Source: Panopea generosa
Taxonomy: Eukaryota > Mollusca > Bivalvia > Adapedonta > Hiatellidae
DNA length: 64,000 nucleotides
Direction: 5' to 3'
Assembly (NCBI GenBank): GCA_029582155.1
Contig: CM055897.1
Span: 94,470,046 to 94,534,045 of the forward strand
Part shown: in pieces, positions 11,476 to 24,548 of the stretch
Position numbering within the stretch: position 1 is the first letter of the stretch
Layout of the letters: the number at the start of each line of letters is the position of its first letter
Notes under the pieces: model-generated
The model's database searches: none
Told to the model about the DNA's origin: nothing
What the model saw: only the letters and a program-made list of their open reading frames with translations
Position numbers and translations under genes: made by a program

Positions 11476-12687
11476 ATGGAAGAATTCGAACTGTCAGTGA
11501 ATGAGCCAGATGCAAAAGAAGTGAAGGATCATTTTGAAAGGAACGGTACAGTTGACCTTAAGAAACTGCTCGTTACAAAAAGCGATGAGTGGAAACAAAT
11601 ACCTATCCATGTTGCAATATCCGGTAGTCCAGATTCTGGAAAATCTAGTTTTATCAACGCTGTCAGGGGCCTGAAAGCGGAGGACAAAACTGGCGCAGAG
11701 CTTAATTTTGGTAAAACAACGATAGAGCCAATTCCGTATTCACATCCGGATAAACATACCTTGAAGTTTTGGGATCTACCACAACTTGGATCACCAGCAT
11801 TTTCGAAGGATCTGTACCTAAAAAACGTGAAGTTTAACAAATATGACTTTTTTCTGATATTCACGAAAACAGAATTCACCGAAGATGATTTCTGGTTTGT
11901 CGAGCAGATGCAAGCTGCTCAGAAAAAGTTCTATTTTGTTCGTACGCATTCAGATCTCATCGCTCAGAGTGCTTTTCAGGAGCACAAGAAATCTAAACCT
12001 ATGGATGTTCAAACTAAGTCCTTAGCTGCCGTTCGGGAACCACTTCAGCGTTCAATAAAAGATGCTAAAATTAAGACTGACTATGTTTACATGATAACAA
12101 CTTCTGATGTTCGAAAATATGACTTTCCCAAATTGTCGCATAAAATGATAGTTGATTTACCAGAACGGAAATGGGAAGCAATGGCCTTTACTATCAATGT
12201 TTTAGCAGACGATGTTATCAAACAGAAACGAAGAGCACTTCAAAAGAGGGTATGGGTGATAGCAATTATGTCAGGACTGGAAGAAGCGCGCCATTATTAC
12301 GGTGTGAATTGTGACCTCGACATTGATAAAGTTATTGACGAAGCACAAGAATATCGTAAACAATTCGGTCTTGATGAAGCGTCGATTTTTAAGTTTGCGC
12401 GATCCATAGACACAACAGTTGAAAGTCTAAAGAAAGCTTCTGCGTTCAAAACAAATTATTCCCAATTGTCTGACGGCGGTTTGTTGAATCTCTATAGAAC
12501 TCTTAGTGTGTACGACGTTGTTGAGGGAATAACGAAAAGTTTCTCTCCAATCCTGGGGAGTCTTATCACGCGTAGCACTTCATTTGGATCAACATATTTT
12601 GTTCTGAATAAATTGTTGGACATGATGGAGACGGATGCTATACGAATGATGGAATTCGTTAGATACCGAAACGCAGAAACATGGTGA
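11476..12687 (+). CDS. IRG-like (immunity-related, interferon-inducible-type) GTPase, 403 aa
   Basis: Single uninterrupted coding exon. An N-terminal helix region (1-45) is followed by P-loop GSPDSGKS (residues 50-57) and SFINAVRG as in IRG proteins. HPDKHTLKFWDLP (90-102) is the G3 region, FYFVRTHSD (152-160) the G4 region, and MITTSDVRKYDFPKL the G5 region; a helical C-terminal domain runs to residue 403. Length and motif order match IRG (p47) GTPases, which act at membranes in cell-autonomous defence and autophagy in vertebrates; the invertebrate role is unproven. Oddities: canonical DLPG is DLPQ, and canonical TKxD is THSD, so nucleotide handling may be altered. Start chosen at ATGG, 16 nt after a 3' splice site. 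Most minus-strand frames over it are shadows. Confidence 0.9.
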   Translation: MEEFELSVNEPDAKEVKDHFERNGTVDLKKLLVTKSDEWKQIPIHVAISGSPDSGKSSFINAVRGLKAEDKTGAELNFGKTTIEPIPYSHPDKHTLKFWDLPQLGSPAFSKDLYLKNVKFNKYDFFLIFTKTEFTEDDFWFVEQMQAAQKKFYFVRTHSDLIAQSAFQEHKKSKPMDVQTKSLAAVREPLQRSIKDAKIKTDYVYMITTSDVRKYDFPKLSHKMIVDLPERKWEAMAFTINVLADDVIKQKRRALQKRVWVIAIMSGLEEARHYYGVNCDLDIDKVIDEAQEYRKQFGLDEASIFKFARSIDTTVESLKKASAFKTNYSQLSDGGLLNLYRTLSVYDVVEGITKSFSPILGSLITRSTSFGSTYFVLNKLLDMMETDAIRMMEFVRYRNAETW

Positions 12688-12786
12688 ATTCAAATGAAGT
12701 TACGTTGCATGAAACACTAGGCGATATCTATAAAGGTGATTGAAATGAGTACTTGCAAGTATTATAGAATGCAAATAGAAAAACTA

Positions 12787-12792
12787 AATAAA
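12787..12792 (+). terminator. Candidate poly(A) signal for GTPase
   Basis: AATAAA 100 nt after the stop; a second AATAAA follows at 12891-12896. Either is at a normal 3' UTR distance. Confidence 0.5.
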
Positions 12793-13020
12793 TCTGGTAT
12801 TGACAATATTTGTGTTGTTTTGGAAATGAATGTAGCAATCCAAGTAATTTAAAATCCTAAAAATTGGTTACATGACCAAGATTTATGACTAATAAATGTA
12901 AGCTACAGCTTGAAAACAAGTTAAATGCATATTGTGGTTTGACTATGAATACTAATGTTAATTTTGTTTATGTAACGCGCACACATTTTCAAGAGTGCAT
13001 AGTGTGAATGCGTCATTCTC

Positions 13021-13084
13021 GAATTGAAGCTGGATGTGTAAAATTGAAGCTGGATGCGTAAATTGAAGCTGGATTGTGTAAACC
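13021..13084. repeat. Short tandem repeat, about 20-bp unit, 3 copies
   Basis: ATTGAAGCTGGATGTGTAAA repeated with small changes, downstream of the GTPase. Confidence 0.8.
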
Positions 13085-13099
13085 GACTATTCATCTCAT

Positions 13100-15320
13100 A
13101 TACGACATATTTCGTGGGTAGGATCACAAGGTGGACCTACTACATATGCATGATTTAAAACTGTTGTGAACGATGTTTAATTTCACGATGGTAGACGAAT
13201 TTCTTTTGAAAAGCTATTATATCCATATAGAACAAAAATACATGTTTAACCCATGCTTGCCAGTGAACAAAAAAATGGAATTTATCATTCTTATAATGAA
13301 AAAGCTAGCGGTGTTTGTTTCTTATTTGCTATTTTTCGACAAATCCGTAACCAAACTATAGCTGATTGAACTGATTTCAGCCACGTTGCAGTACATTCTA
13401 ATGTTGTGAAAATGTCAAAAAGTAGACATTTCATTAAAAAACACAGCTACAAAAGCATAATGTACCCATCGTTCTCCGTCGTCATATCAGGACAGTGTTA
13501 ACAAAAATGTCACCGCCAGGCTATTGTTTACAAATACAGCAGCAATGGCAGCATACACATGTGTAAATATCTTGCAGAAGATCCTTTTTACATATAGACG
13601 ACATGTTTACTATCATTTTTGGCCCTGATCTGAAGTTAATCACGAAGACAGTGATATCAGTCTCTATGATTCCAGCATACAGTGTTATTAAATAGTGGAC
13701 ATTGATTAATAATTAATTGATTAACGTTAATTGATTAACGCCATTGATTAGATTCCTGTGCTTATTTTAAACCAAGACATGAATACTTTACACAGAACTG
13801 TATAATTAAATAGACACTTTTTAAAATATTTTCAAAAACTTTTCTTTACAAACACTGGTTCTGATGGATTTTGAAAAATAATTATTTATTCAAGCGCTGA
13901 ATGTCTAATAAGCGACCATTTCCGATCCCTTTATTTTATTTTAACTCAAATACAATTGTGTTATTATTTGCCATTTTAAGTTGAATTCACGACATGAGGT
14001 TACGTTTTTGACATTTATATTTTATATATAAACTGGTAAAGAACAAACCAGATAAAATATTAAAACAAATTTTGGTCTACTTGTTAATCGACTAAAAAAT
14101 ATCATTGAATTTATAAAGCATTGAGTCCGCCCTAGGAGCGAGACGTGTAATACAAGCTAACGATATCTATAGCGCGGCGTTATAATTTAGTGTGACTGGG
14201 AACGCAGCCAAGCAAAACCTTCGGTAGATGTCACGAACAATTGCGTGGAACACAAGAATGAGACGGGACGAGATCATCTCGATTTAACCCTTTGACGGAT
14301 AGATGTAAAGGAATGTGAACACTTTAGTAATTATAAAGTTGAACTTAATGCTTCAAATGTTATGATTGGGATAAATATTAGTAATTAAGTGTTAATTAAT
14401 AGTGTAGAGTATGCATATTTATTATCATTCGTACTGCATGATTAATGTACAATTGTATAACTGTTTGTTGAAATCCTATGACCCATTCAGTAAATAAATT
14501 GTGTATCTTCAGACATGTGTCTCTTTGATTTTGGATATAAGGAAGAATCAGTTTACATATACATGTCATTGTCTTTTGTAATTAAATTAGTCGATATTGT
14601 TAAATAAACCACAGTTGCAACATTATTTAATAATAGCATAATGTACCCCATGAATATTTTGATATTATCACTACAGATTCATCATTATATATTTTCCACC
14701 CATTTAACTCCTTAATTTCCAAGTTTCTTTCCGACTCGTTGGAACATGGAAATGACCTCGATATGTCACAAAGACACATACATTACATTATAGTAGGAAG
14801 TTATGTCATGTGATGGCTGCAGAAAACGAATATTTTCGCTCTTTTCTCGTTCTTTTTTGCGAAGAGCTGAAAAATTAATCGTAAATGTTCCATTTTCCTG
14901 AATTATGTGATAAGAAGAGTCGTGTTGGTATGATGATTAAATGCTCGATAAAGCCTGGCAGAGTATATTTTAAAACAATTCACCTTCAACTTTAAGGTCA
15001 AATATCAACTGTGTAACAACAATTTGATATATATGATTTTATCAACTTCCTATTTAAACAGTTTCTTGTTTCTGGCCAGATTTTGAAAAGCATTTGGAAT
15101 CAATCAAGCTGTTTTTGAAATTGAGAATATTATAAAAAAAATATCTTATTATTTGTTATGTTTTGTTCGACCTTTAAAAACGTAGTGATTACGTCAATTT
15201 TAGTTATACACATTTTAACCTACCATTTTGCCAAAATAAAATTGAGATTTTACTCGTAACTACCATTTTCTTGTGATATGTTTCGCCAGTTAAAAATTCG
15301 GCAAACCTTATCATACAGTG
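13100..15320. other. Intergenic AT-rich DNA, nothing recognised
   Basis: No gene-like frame. Contains a small ATTGATTAAT-type repetitive patch near 13710-13745. Confidence 0.6.
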
Positions 15321-15328
15321 TCAAATAT

Positions 15329-15515
15329 TGCATGTATTCATTATTTTTGTTTATGTTTTACTGACCCCCGGTTACACCCATTCATCAGCCGGTTGTTTGG
15401 TAGTTTTAAATTTGATGTTGTGATTCACCTATGTATTCATTGTTTCAGTTTATACTTTACTTCCCCCCGGATTACACGCATTCATTCTTCAGCTGATTGT
15501 TTGTCCGTTTTAAAG
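15329..15515. repeat. Two diverged copies of a unit of about 100 bp
   Basis: ATGTATTCATT..TTTA.CCCCCGG.TTACAC.CATTCAT recurs once at a spacing of about 100 bp, next to the retrotransposon fossil. Confidence 0.6.
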
Positions 15516-15689
15516 GGACATACGCCATTTTGATAAATTTTCAACTATATGATTCAAACATGGATCAAAATTAAAACAAATATGTGTTTTTATTTCCATT
15601 TTGTGTGTATGTCTTCAGTTTCAATAAGATTTGCATAGCTATTTCTAGTGTTGCGCCTGGCTGGGATAACGTACACAGTGCTGTCGGAC

Positions 15690-17330
15690 CCGGACTATGA
15701 TTCAGAACTACTGGACTGTGATGATGCCTTAACCGGTCTCTTGAGATTTCTGTTCTTGGATATTGGTTTTCTTAGGTATGTATTCCATTGATGTCATACT
15801 CTCTTTTGACTCTTTGGGATCGATATAACATTATAAGGGTTATTAGACCATTTATCAGTCATTTTAGTTTTCCCTTTCAAATCTACCTTCTGTACTAGAA
15901 CTCTGTCTCCTTCTTTACATTTGGATGTTCTGACCCTCATATCATATAGTTATTTTACATGCTTGCAATGAGGCTGACGAATATACGAACTATAGTATTT
16001 CTTTCAGATTCTGGGCATATGTATTACACTCTACAGCAGTTGACGTATTACCATCTGTAGTTGTCCATATGCATACACCTACTGCGAGTCCTAGAATTCC
16101 ATTCGGACATAACATAGTGAGGTGAAAACCCAGATGAATCACTTTTAGTGGAACTATACGTTCGAACGATTAAAGTAATGTATGATTCCAAGTACGCTAA
16201 TGTTTCCTGAATGTTCCAAGCATCTTTAAAACGGAACCGTAAGAACATTCACATGCTCCATTACGTTTAGGTTGAAATGGAGTGGTTCGTGTTTTCTCTA
16301 TCTTGGCTATACTGTAAAGCTCCTTTATGATCTTAATTTTGAAATTAGGGTCTTAATGTAGCTCCATAAAGTGCCTTGATAGTTACGTGAGTAGTTTACT
16401 AGCAACATGAAGTGGTTTAAGCCCATCTGTTATAATGCTCTGTTATCACCAGTATGTTCTCGTAATCATCTTTTAAACTCGCTTAAGACCGAAAGTCAAC
16501 ACAGACACATTTTTAGGGTAGGTAGTATGAACTGGAATTAATTCTGCTGAAGCTTTAACTGGAGTTTTTTTTCCTTTAAATACATCTGTCACATGTATCT
16601 ATTTTATGACTAACATTCGAAAATGACCAATAACATATTTTTGTTTGGCAAATCTTAGTGATGTTCCATTGACTTGATGTTGCATAGCACTGTGGGTAAA
16701 TTTCACAGCTATATGGTTGTAAGTCAATGTGATTGCTAAATATTTTACTTGTGGACCGTGAAGAGTGGAACTTATATATAGAATATCATTTTCAACATTA
16801 AGGCAATATTTCTGTTTGAGCACAGATTCACTCTAGAGCATGTACTCCCTGGTTAAAAAACCGCTACTCTTGAAGTCTGTAATGCGACCTGTTATTTTTG
16901 CGACACTCAGCTTCGCACTCCAGTATTTAGTATTGCAGTTTCCAGAGTACAGTACATCTTCATATTGATTGAGGTACACCCAAATCCGAAACTCTATAAA
17001 AAAACTTGAAACAGAGACTGCATGAAAAATGCATTAATCTCATCTGAAAACATATGCGACAGACGAGAAGTCAATCTGCATCACAACATTTTTTACGGAA
17101 TAGAAAAGGTGTATTGGGAATAGCTGAGACCCAAGGATGACCAGTTGCATCGAGTTTGGCGGTTGAAATAAGAGGATCTTTATCCCTGACAATCTTAAAT
17201 GTTGTACCTAAAAGATAAGCATAGACTTTGTCTGCAACTGCCTATTTGGAAGCAAAAACCTATATATGTGGTTAGATTCTGCACTTTTATATCTAAGCAC
17301 GTTCAATATAGAATGAAATTCACAGACAAA
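15690..17330 (-). mobile_element. Decayed Ty3/gypsy-type retrotransposon pol (RNase H and integrase)
   Basis: No single frame is open, but family motifs occur in correct order on the minus strand with frameshifts and stops. RNase H region: AVADKVYAYLLGTTF and STAKLDATGHPWV (about 17250-17125). Integrase linker: KTPVKASAELIPV (about 16570). Integrase core: NILVITEHYNRW (about 16475) and IEKTRTTPFQPKRNGA (about 16300). Integrase C-terminal part: SSGFSPHYVM (about 16110). Post-integrase segment: DMRVRTSKCKEGDRVLVQ (about 15900). A stop replaces the Trp of the ALKWA-like motif. No LTRs, gag or RT were recognised nearby, so it is a 3' fragment. Shown by motif order; age is inference. Confidence 0.8.
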
Positions 17331-17907
17331 GTATATCAGCCATCATAATCAACGGTGCTTAAATGAACTCAATCCAAAGTCATCTCAATTTATTATACAC
17401 TCGGCTACAATAGTGACATGGCCATAACAGATCTCTACAATCTGCCCTATGCATACTTCATTTATGTTTGATACCACTGTTTTACACTGTCCAGTCATAG
17501 TCAATTGTTTGTATGCACAAATGTGTATTACTGAATGTATCAGACTGCGTGAATTTATTAACGATTAACTCGGAGAAATACAGTTCCGAAATTAAAACTT
17601 TCCTATTACTTTTGCATCATTCAAAAGTGTCTTAGATATATTACAACGTTACATAGCGATTTTATACAGCAAATGGAACGAACACTAGTTAAAATGTTTG
17701 CTTGCTCGTTACGGGTAGCGATTGTGTGTCACTTTCACAAAAATGTTTATGTGGAATTTCATACGTCATCAAAAAGTTTGTGTTGTCGTAATTCTTGACA
17801 GTAATATATAATCGTAATAAGTTTATATAACGTGATAGTTATATACAATACCAGAGAATGGATTAGGAAGAAAAGACGAAAGTGTATAATTCCTTTCATC
17901 TTGTATT

Positions 17908-18142
17908 GGGTTCTCTGTTGCTGAGTGGTCTGAGGCATCATATCACGATCACTTACCTCTCACCGCTAAGGTCGTAGGTTCAAGTCCTGCTCGCTCCAAA
18001 AAAATATGTGAAAAAGTTTGCCTGTTACTTGCGGAAGGACGGTGGTCCTACTCAGACTCATTCTGAGGTCTTTCTCCACTATTAAAACTGTATATGCCAT
18101 ATATAACCTGAAATGTGTTGAAAATGGAGTTAAACACCATTC
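17908..18142 (+). mobile_element. SINE family 1, full-length reference copy
   Basis: tRNA-like head with TTGCTGAGTGGTCTGAGGCA and box B TAGGTTCAAGTCCTG, conserved middle GTTACTTGCGGAAGGACGGT, tail AACCTGAAATGTGTTG ending GTTAAACACCATTC. The conserved middle resembles domains described for animal SINE superfamilies. Confidence 0.8.
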
Positions 18143-18460
18143 ATGCTGGAAAATCAGAGGGTATCAATAACAGATAAGCTTATAAACATGTTGAATATAT
18201 TCTTGTTCACTTTATTTATTATCATAATTGGTAACAGAAACACAACAGTGTATGAATACAGGCTAACGCAGTGCTATACTAATTCCGAAGGCCTCAATTG
18301 TTATACAAGCTTTTCTAGCTATTTATCTATCGATCTGTTTAAACATGGGTTTTGTGTTTACAAAACAGAATCAAGAACGACTATTAGATGTTTGTTAGTT
18401 TGTTTGCATGCAAGAGGGTTTCTGCCTTTCTTTAACAGTATTTCAATATATAACGGCGGT

Positions 18461-21400
18461 CAGCACACCTAACAATCATACCAGGACTTCGCTAGGCAGA
18501 TAACCAATACCAGCACACCTAACAGTCATACCAGGATTTCGTTAGGCAGTTAACCAATACCAGCACACCTAACAGTCATACCAGGACTTCGTTAGGCAGT
18601 TAACCAATACCAGCACACCTAACAGTCATACCAGGACTTCCCTAGGCAGTTAACCAATACCAGCACACCTAACAGTCATACCAGGACTTCGTTAGGCAGT
18701 TAACCAATACCAGCACACCAAAAAGTCATACCAGGTCTTCCCTAGGCAGTTTACCAATACCAGCACACCTAACAGTCATATCAGGACTTCCCTAGGCAGT
18801 AACCAATACCAGCACACCTAACAGTCATACCAGGACTTCGTTAGGCAGTTAACCAATACCAGCACACCCAACAGTCATACCAGGACTTCGCTAGGCAGTT
18901 AACCAACACCAGCACATCTAACAGTCATACCAGGACTTCGCTAGGCAGTTAACCAATACCAGCACACCTAACAGTCATACCAGGATTTCGCTAGGCAGTT
19001 AACCAATACCAGCACACCTAACAGTCATACCAGGACTTCGTTAGGCAGTTAACCAATACCAGCACGCCTAACAGTGATACCAGGACTTCGTTAGGCAGTT
19101 AACCAATACCAGCACACCTAACAATCATACCAGGACTTTGCTAGGCAGTTAACCAATACCAAGGACTTCGCTAGGCAGTTAACCAATACCAGCACACATA
19201 ACAGTCATACAAGGATTTCGCTAGACAGTTAACCAATACCAGCACACCTAACAGTCATACCAGGATTTCGTTAGGCAGTTAACCAATACCAGCACACCTA
19301 AAAGTCATACCAGGACTTCGTTAGGCATTTAACCAATACCAGCACACCAAACAGTCATACCAGGACTTCGTCTGGCAGTTAACCAATACCAGCACACCTA
19401 AAAGTCATACCAGGACTTCGTTAGGTAGTTAACCAATACCAGCACACCTTACATTCATACCAAGACTTCGTTAGGCAGTTAACCAATACCAGCACACCTA
19501 ACAGTCATACCAGGACTTCGTTAGGCAGTTAACCAATACCAGCACACCTAACAGTCATACCAGGATTTCGCTAGGCAGTTAACCAATACCAGCACACCTA
19601 ACAGTCGTACTCCTAACAGTCAAACCAGGACTTCCCTAGGCAGTTAACTAATATCAGCACACCTAACAGTCATACCTGGACTTCGTTAGGCAGTTAACCA
19701 ATACCAGCACACCTAACAGTCATACCAGGACTTCGTTAGGCATTTAACCAATACCAGCACACCAAACGGTCATACCAGGACTTCGTCTGGCAGTTAACCA
19801 ATACCAGCACACCTAAAAGTCATACCAGGACTTCGTTAGGCAGTTTACCAATACCAGCACACCTAACAGTCATACCAGGACTTCGCTAGGCAGTTAACCA
19901 ATACCAGCACACCTAACAATCATACCAGGACTTCGCTAGGCAGTTAACCAATACCAAGGACTTCGCTAGGCAGTTAACCAATACCAGCACACCTAACAGT
20001 CATATCAGGACTTCGCTAGGCAGTTTACCAATACCAGCACACCTAACAGTCATATCAGGACTTCGCTAGGCAGTTTACCAATACCAGCACACTTAACAGT
20101 CATACCAGGACTTCGTTAGGTAATTGACCAATACCAGCACCCCTAACATTCATACCAAGACTTCGTTAGGCAGTTAACCAATACCAGCACACCTAACAGT
20201 CATATCAGGACTTCGCTAGGCAGTTTACCAATACCAGCACACCTAACAGTCATACCAGGACTTTGTTAGGCAGTTAACCAATACCAGCACACCTAACATT
20301 CATACCAAGACTTCGTTTGGCAGTTAACCAATACCAGCACACCTAACAGTCATATCAGGACTTCGCTAGGCAGTTAACCAATACCAGCACACCTAACAGT
20401 CATACCAGGACTTCGCTAGGCAGTTAACCAATACCAGCACACCTAACAGTCATACCAGGACTTCGTTAGGCAGTTAACCAATACCAGCACACCTAACAGT
20501 CATACCAGGACTTCGTTAGGTAATTAACCAATACCAGCACCCCTAACATTCATACCAGGACTTCGTTAGGCAGTTAACCAATACCAGCACACCTAACAGT
20601 CATACCAGGACTTCGCTAGGCAGTTAACCAATACCAGCACACCTAACAGTCATACCAGGACTTCGTTAGGCAGTTAACCAATACCAGCACAACTAACAGT
20701 CATACCAGGACTTCGCTAGGCAGTTAACCAATACCAGCACACCTAACAGTCATACCAGGACTTCGTTAGGCAGTTAACCAATACCAGCACATCTAACAGT
20801 CATACCAGGACTTCGTTAGGCAGTTAACCAATACCAGCACACCCAACAGTCATACCAGGACTTCGCTAGGCAGTTAACCAATACCAGCACACCTAACAGT
20901 CATACCATGACTTCGTAAGGCAGTTAACCAATACCAGCACACCTAACAATCATACCAGGACTTCGCTAGGCAATTAACCAATACCAGCACACCTAACAGT
21001 CATACCAGGATTTCGTTAGGCAGTTAACCAATACCAGCACACCTAAAAGTCATACCAGGTCTTCCCTAGGTAGTTAACCAATACCAGCACACCTTACATT
21101 CATACCAGGACTTCGTTAGGCAGTTAACCAATACCAGCACACCTAACAGTCATACCAGGATTTCGCTAGGCAGTTAACCAATACCAGCACACCTAACAGT
21201 CATACTCCTAACAGTCAAACCAGGACTTCCCTAGGCAGTTAACTAATATCAGCACACCTAACAGTCATACCTGGACTTCGTTAGGCAGTTAACCAATACC
21301 AGCACACCTAACAGTCATACCAGGACTTCGTTAGGCATTTAACCAATACCAGCACACCAAACAGTCATACCAGGACTTCGTCTGGCAGTTAACCAATACC

Positions 21401-23150
21401 AGCATCCTAAAAGTCATACCAGGACTTCGTTAGGCAGTTTACCAATACCAGCACACCTAACAGTCATACCAGGACTTCGCTAGGCAGTTAACCAATACCA
21501 GCACACCTAACAATCATACCAGGACTTCGCTAGGCAGTTAACCAATACCAAGGACTTCGCTAGGCAGTTAACCAATACCAGCACACCTAACAGTCATATC
21601 AGGACTTCGCTAGGCAGTTTACCAATACCAGCACACCTAACAGTCATATCAGGACTTCGCTAGGCAGTTTACCAATACCAGCACACTTAACAGTCATACC
21701 AGGACTTCGCTAGGTAATTAACCAATACCAGCACCCCTAACATTCATACCAAGACTTCGTTAGGCAGTTAACCAATACCAGCACACCTAACAGTCATATC
21801 AGGACTTCGCTAGGCAGTTTACCAATACCAGCACACCTAACAGTCATACCAGGACTTTGTTAGGCAGTTAACCAATACCAGCACACCTAACATTCATACC
21901 AGGACTTCGTTAGGCAGTTAACCAATACCAGCACACCTAACAGTCATATCAGGACTTCGCTAGGCAGTTAACCAATACCAGCACACCTAACAGTCATACC
22001 AGGATTTCGCTAGGCAGTTAACCAATACCAGCACACCTAACAGTCATACCAGGACTTCGTTAGGCAGTTAACCAATACCAGCACACCTAACAGTCATACC
22101 AGGACTTCGTTAGGTAATTAACCAATACCAGCACCCCTAACATTCATACCAAGACTTCGTTAGGCAGTTAACCAATACCAGCACACCTAACAGTCATACC
22201 AGGACTTCGCTAGGCAGTTAACCAATACCAGCACACCTAACAGTCATACCAGGATTTCGTTAGGCAGTTAACCAATACCAGCACAACTAACAGTCATACC
22301 AGGACTTCGCTAGGCAGTTAACCAATACCAGCACACCTAACAGTCATACCAGGACTTCGTTAGGCAGTTAACCAATACCAGCACATCTAACAGTCATACC
22401 AGGACTTCGTTAGGCAGTTAACCAATACCAGCACACCTAACAGTCATACCAGGACTTCGCTAGGCAGTTAACCAATACCAGCACACCTAACAGTCATACC
22501 ATGACTTCGTAAGGCAGTTAACCAATACCAGCACACCTAACAATCATACCAGGACTTCGCTAGGCAATTAACCAATACCAAGGACTTAGCTAGGCAGTTA
22601 ACCAATACCAGCACACCTAACAGTCATACCAGAATTTCGCTAGGCAGTCAACCAATACAAACACACCTAACAGTCATACCAGTATTTCGCTAGGCAGTTA
22701 ACCAATACCAGCACAACTAACAGTCATACCAGGACTTTCCTAGGCAGTTAACCAATACCAGCACACCTAACAGTCATACCAGGACTTCGCTAGGCAGTTA
22801 ACCAATACCAGCACACCTAACAGTCATACTAGGACTTCGCTAGGCAGTTAACCAATACCAGCACAACTAACAGTCATACCAGGACTTCGCTAGGCAGTTA
22901 ACCAATACCAGCACACCTAACAGTCATACCAGGATTTCGCTAGACAGTTAACCAATACCAGCACACCTAACAGTCATACCAGGATTTCGCTAGGCAGTTA
23001 ACCAATACCAGCACACCTAACAGTCATACCAGGATTTCGCTAGGCAGTAAACCAATACCAGCACACCTAACAATCATTCCAGGACTCTGCTAGGCTGTTG
23101 ACCAATACCAGCACACCTAACAGTCCTACCAGGACTTCGCTAGGCAGTTA
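18461..23150. repeat. Minisatellite, 50-bp unit, about 93 copies
   Basis: Core CAGCACACCTAACAGTCATA + CCAGGACTTCGTTAGGCAGT + TAACCAATAC. Units differ by point changes, with occasional partial units (AAGGACTTCG). CCTAAC and GTTAGG inside each unit are complementary. A block near 19611 recurs near 21206, showing a higher-order period of about 1595 bp. Confidence 0.97.
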
Positions 23151-23189
23151 ATTAATATTCGACACCCTTGTCTTCGCAAATCACTGTCA

Positions 23190-23335
23190 ACCCACCCCAA
23201 TATATTCCGAGGTTGAAAAATATGGCCGTAGAACAATGGTCATGACCAATCACCAAGGAGACTGTGGTCAGTTTCGACCCCTGTATTGACAGTCGGACGT
23301 GTAACCGGCTGAGCAAACCGATCCCGGCCACTATA
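23190..23335 (-). mobile_element. SINE-like, family 4, degraded
   Basis: The minus strand starts GGCCGGGATCGGTTTGCTCA, with a GTCGAAACTGACCACAGTCT segment. Alignable by eye to the copy at 664-757. Confidence 0.45.
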
Positions 23336-24548
23336 AGGAATGAATAAAAAACATTTATCAATGTCATTTGTTGCGACAATGTTATCAAACAACCATAATT
23401 GGTTATGCGGCACTAAAAGACAGATACAGAAATGTATTGTTTTGTTTTCCAGTCAATTGGATATACATGTGTTTTATATATTTTTAATTTTTTGCGAAAT
23501 TTACACTTGCATTTAGAATAAAACATCTCTATAGTTACATCTCACTTCAAAAATTGTATGGCCGATGCTCTTGAATATAGACACATTAATAAAAGCGTTT
23601 AACATTGCGTTGTCCAATTAAAGTCACATGCCAGTACCATCCAATGTCGTTTTAAGAATATTCTATACAAATTCCAAAATTCAACCTGTCATCACCCGTC
23701 ACAATACCTTAAATAATTTATGAATGAATCAAGAAATTATTATATGGAGACGAAAACCAACCGTTGCTCATTGAGATTTTGTAAAAGCTCGCGTATTTAC
23801 GCAAAATCTCGCGGACTACTGATTTCAATTATCTTAAATTTTCTTCTCACGAAAACAAATCAAAGTAAAGTGTTCAATAAAACAAGATTATCTCCAGCAA
23901 TGTTTAAAATTCTGATGATGAAATTGCCTTTACTGCCTTGAATTTTAGTCATAATCATTTCCTTGATCAGAACATTACAAAACATTTAAGGTTAAACCAT
24001 TTTATGAACAAATCAGTTGTCCGTGAACCCTGAATAGTTAATTCTCACCTTGTTTTATCAACATTTAGTCAGCGATTTCCATTTGTATACAAGTTCTTGG
24101 AATAAGCATATTTATATGCATACATATACTGTACCCCTTAAGTAATGCAATGTATGGGTATCGTATCAAATTTAGATATTACATAATATACCTTTCATCA
24201 CTTTTAAATATTTAAAAAATTTAAATTTAACAAATAAACGGCGGTCGGCATATATGAATAGTTAAAGTAATAGAAGATCAGCGCTGCGTCCAGCACCGTT
24301 GAATAGCAAACACGTTTAAAACCTGGTTTCCTAAAAGTGTTGCGTACTGCGTGCTAATTTGAGATTGAGCCGGTGTAAGCTAACGTTAGGAACTAAACGG
24401 AGACATGGATAAAACTATAGTCATCATTCAAAACTTGCGATTTTAAAAGCGCCAAGTATATATTAAACATTACAAATCTAAACATGTTATTTTATTATAG
24501 CGCTACAGTTTAAACACAGAAATGCTATTACAGTGAAGATATGGAGGT

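Noticed and set aside
11529-11879. 116-codon minus-strand frame opposite the GTPase
   Set aside because: Shadow of the plus-strand IRG-like coding exon.
6081-23150. CRISPR-like arrays of regular repeats
   Set aside because: Units are contiguous with no unique spacers, and the DNA is eukaryotic; these are minisatellites.
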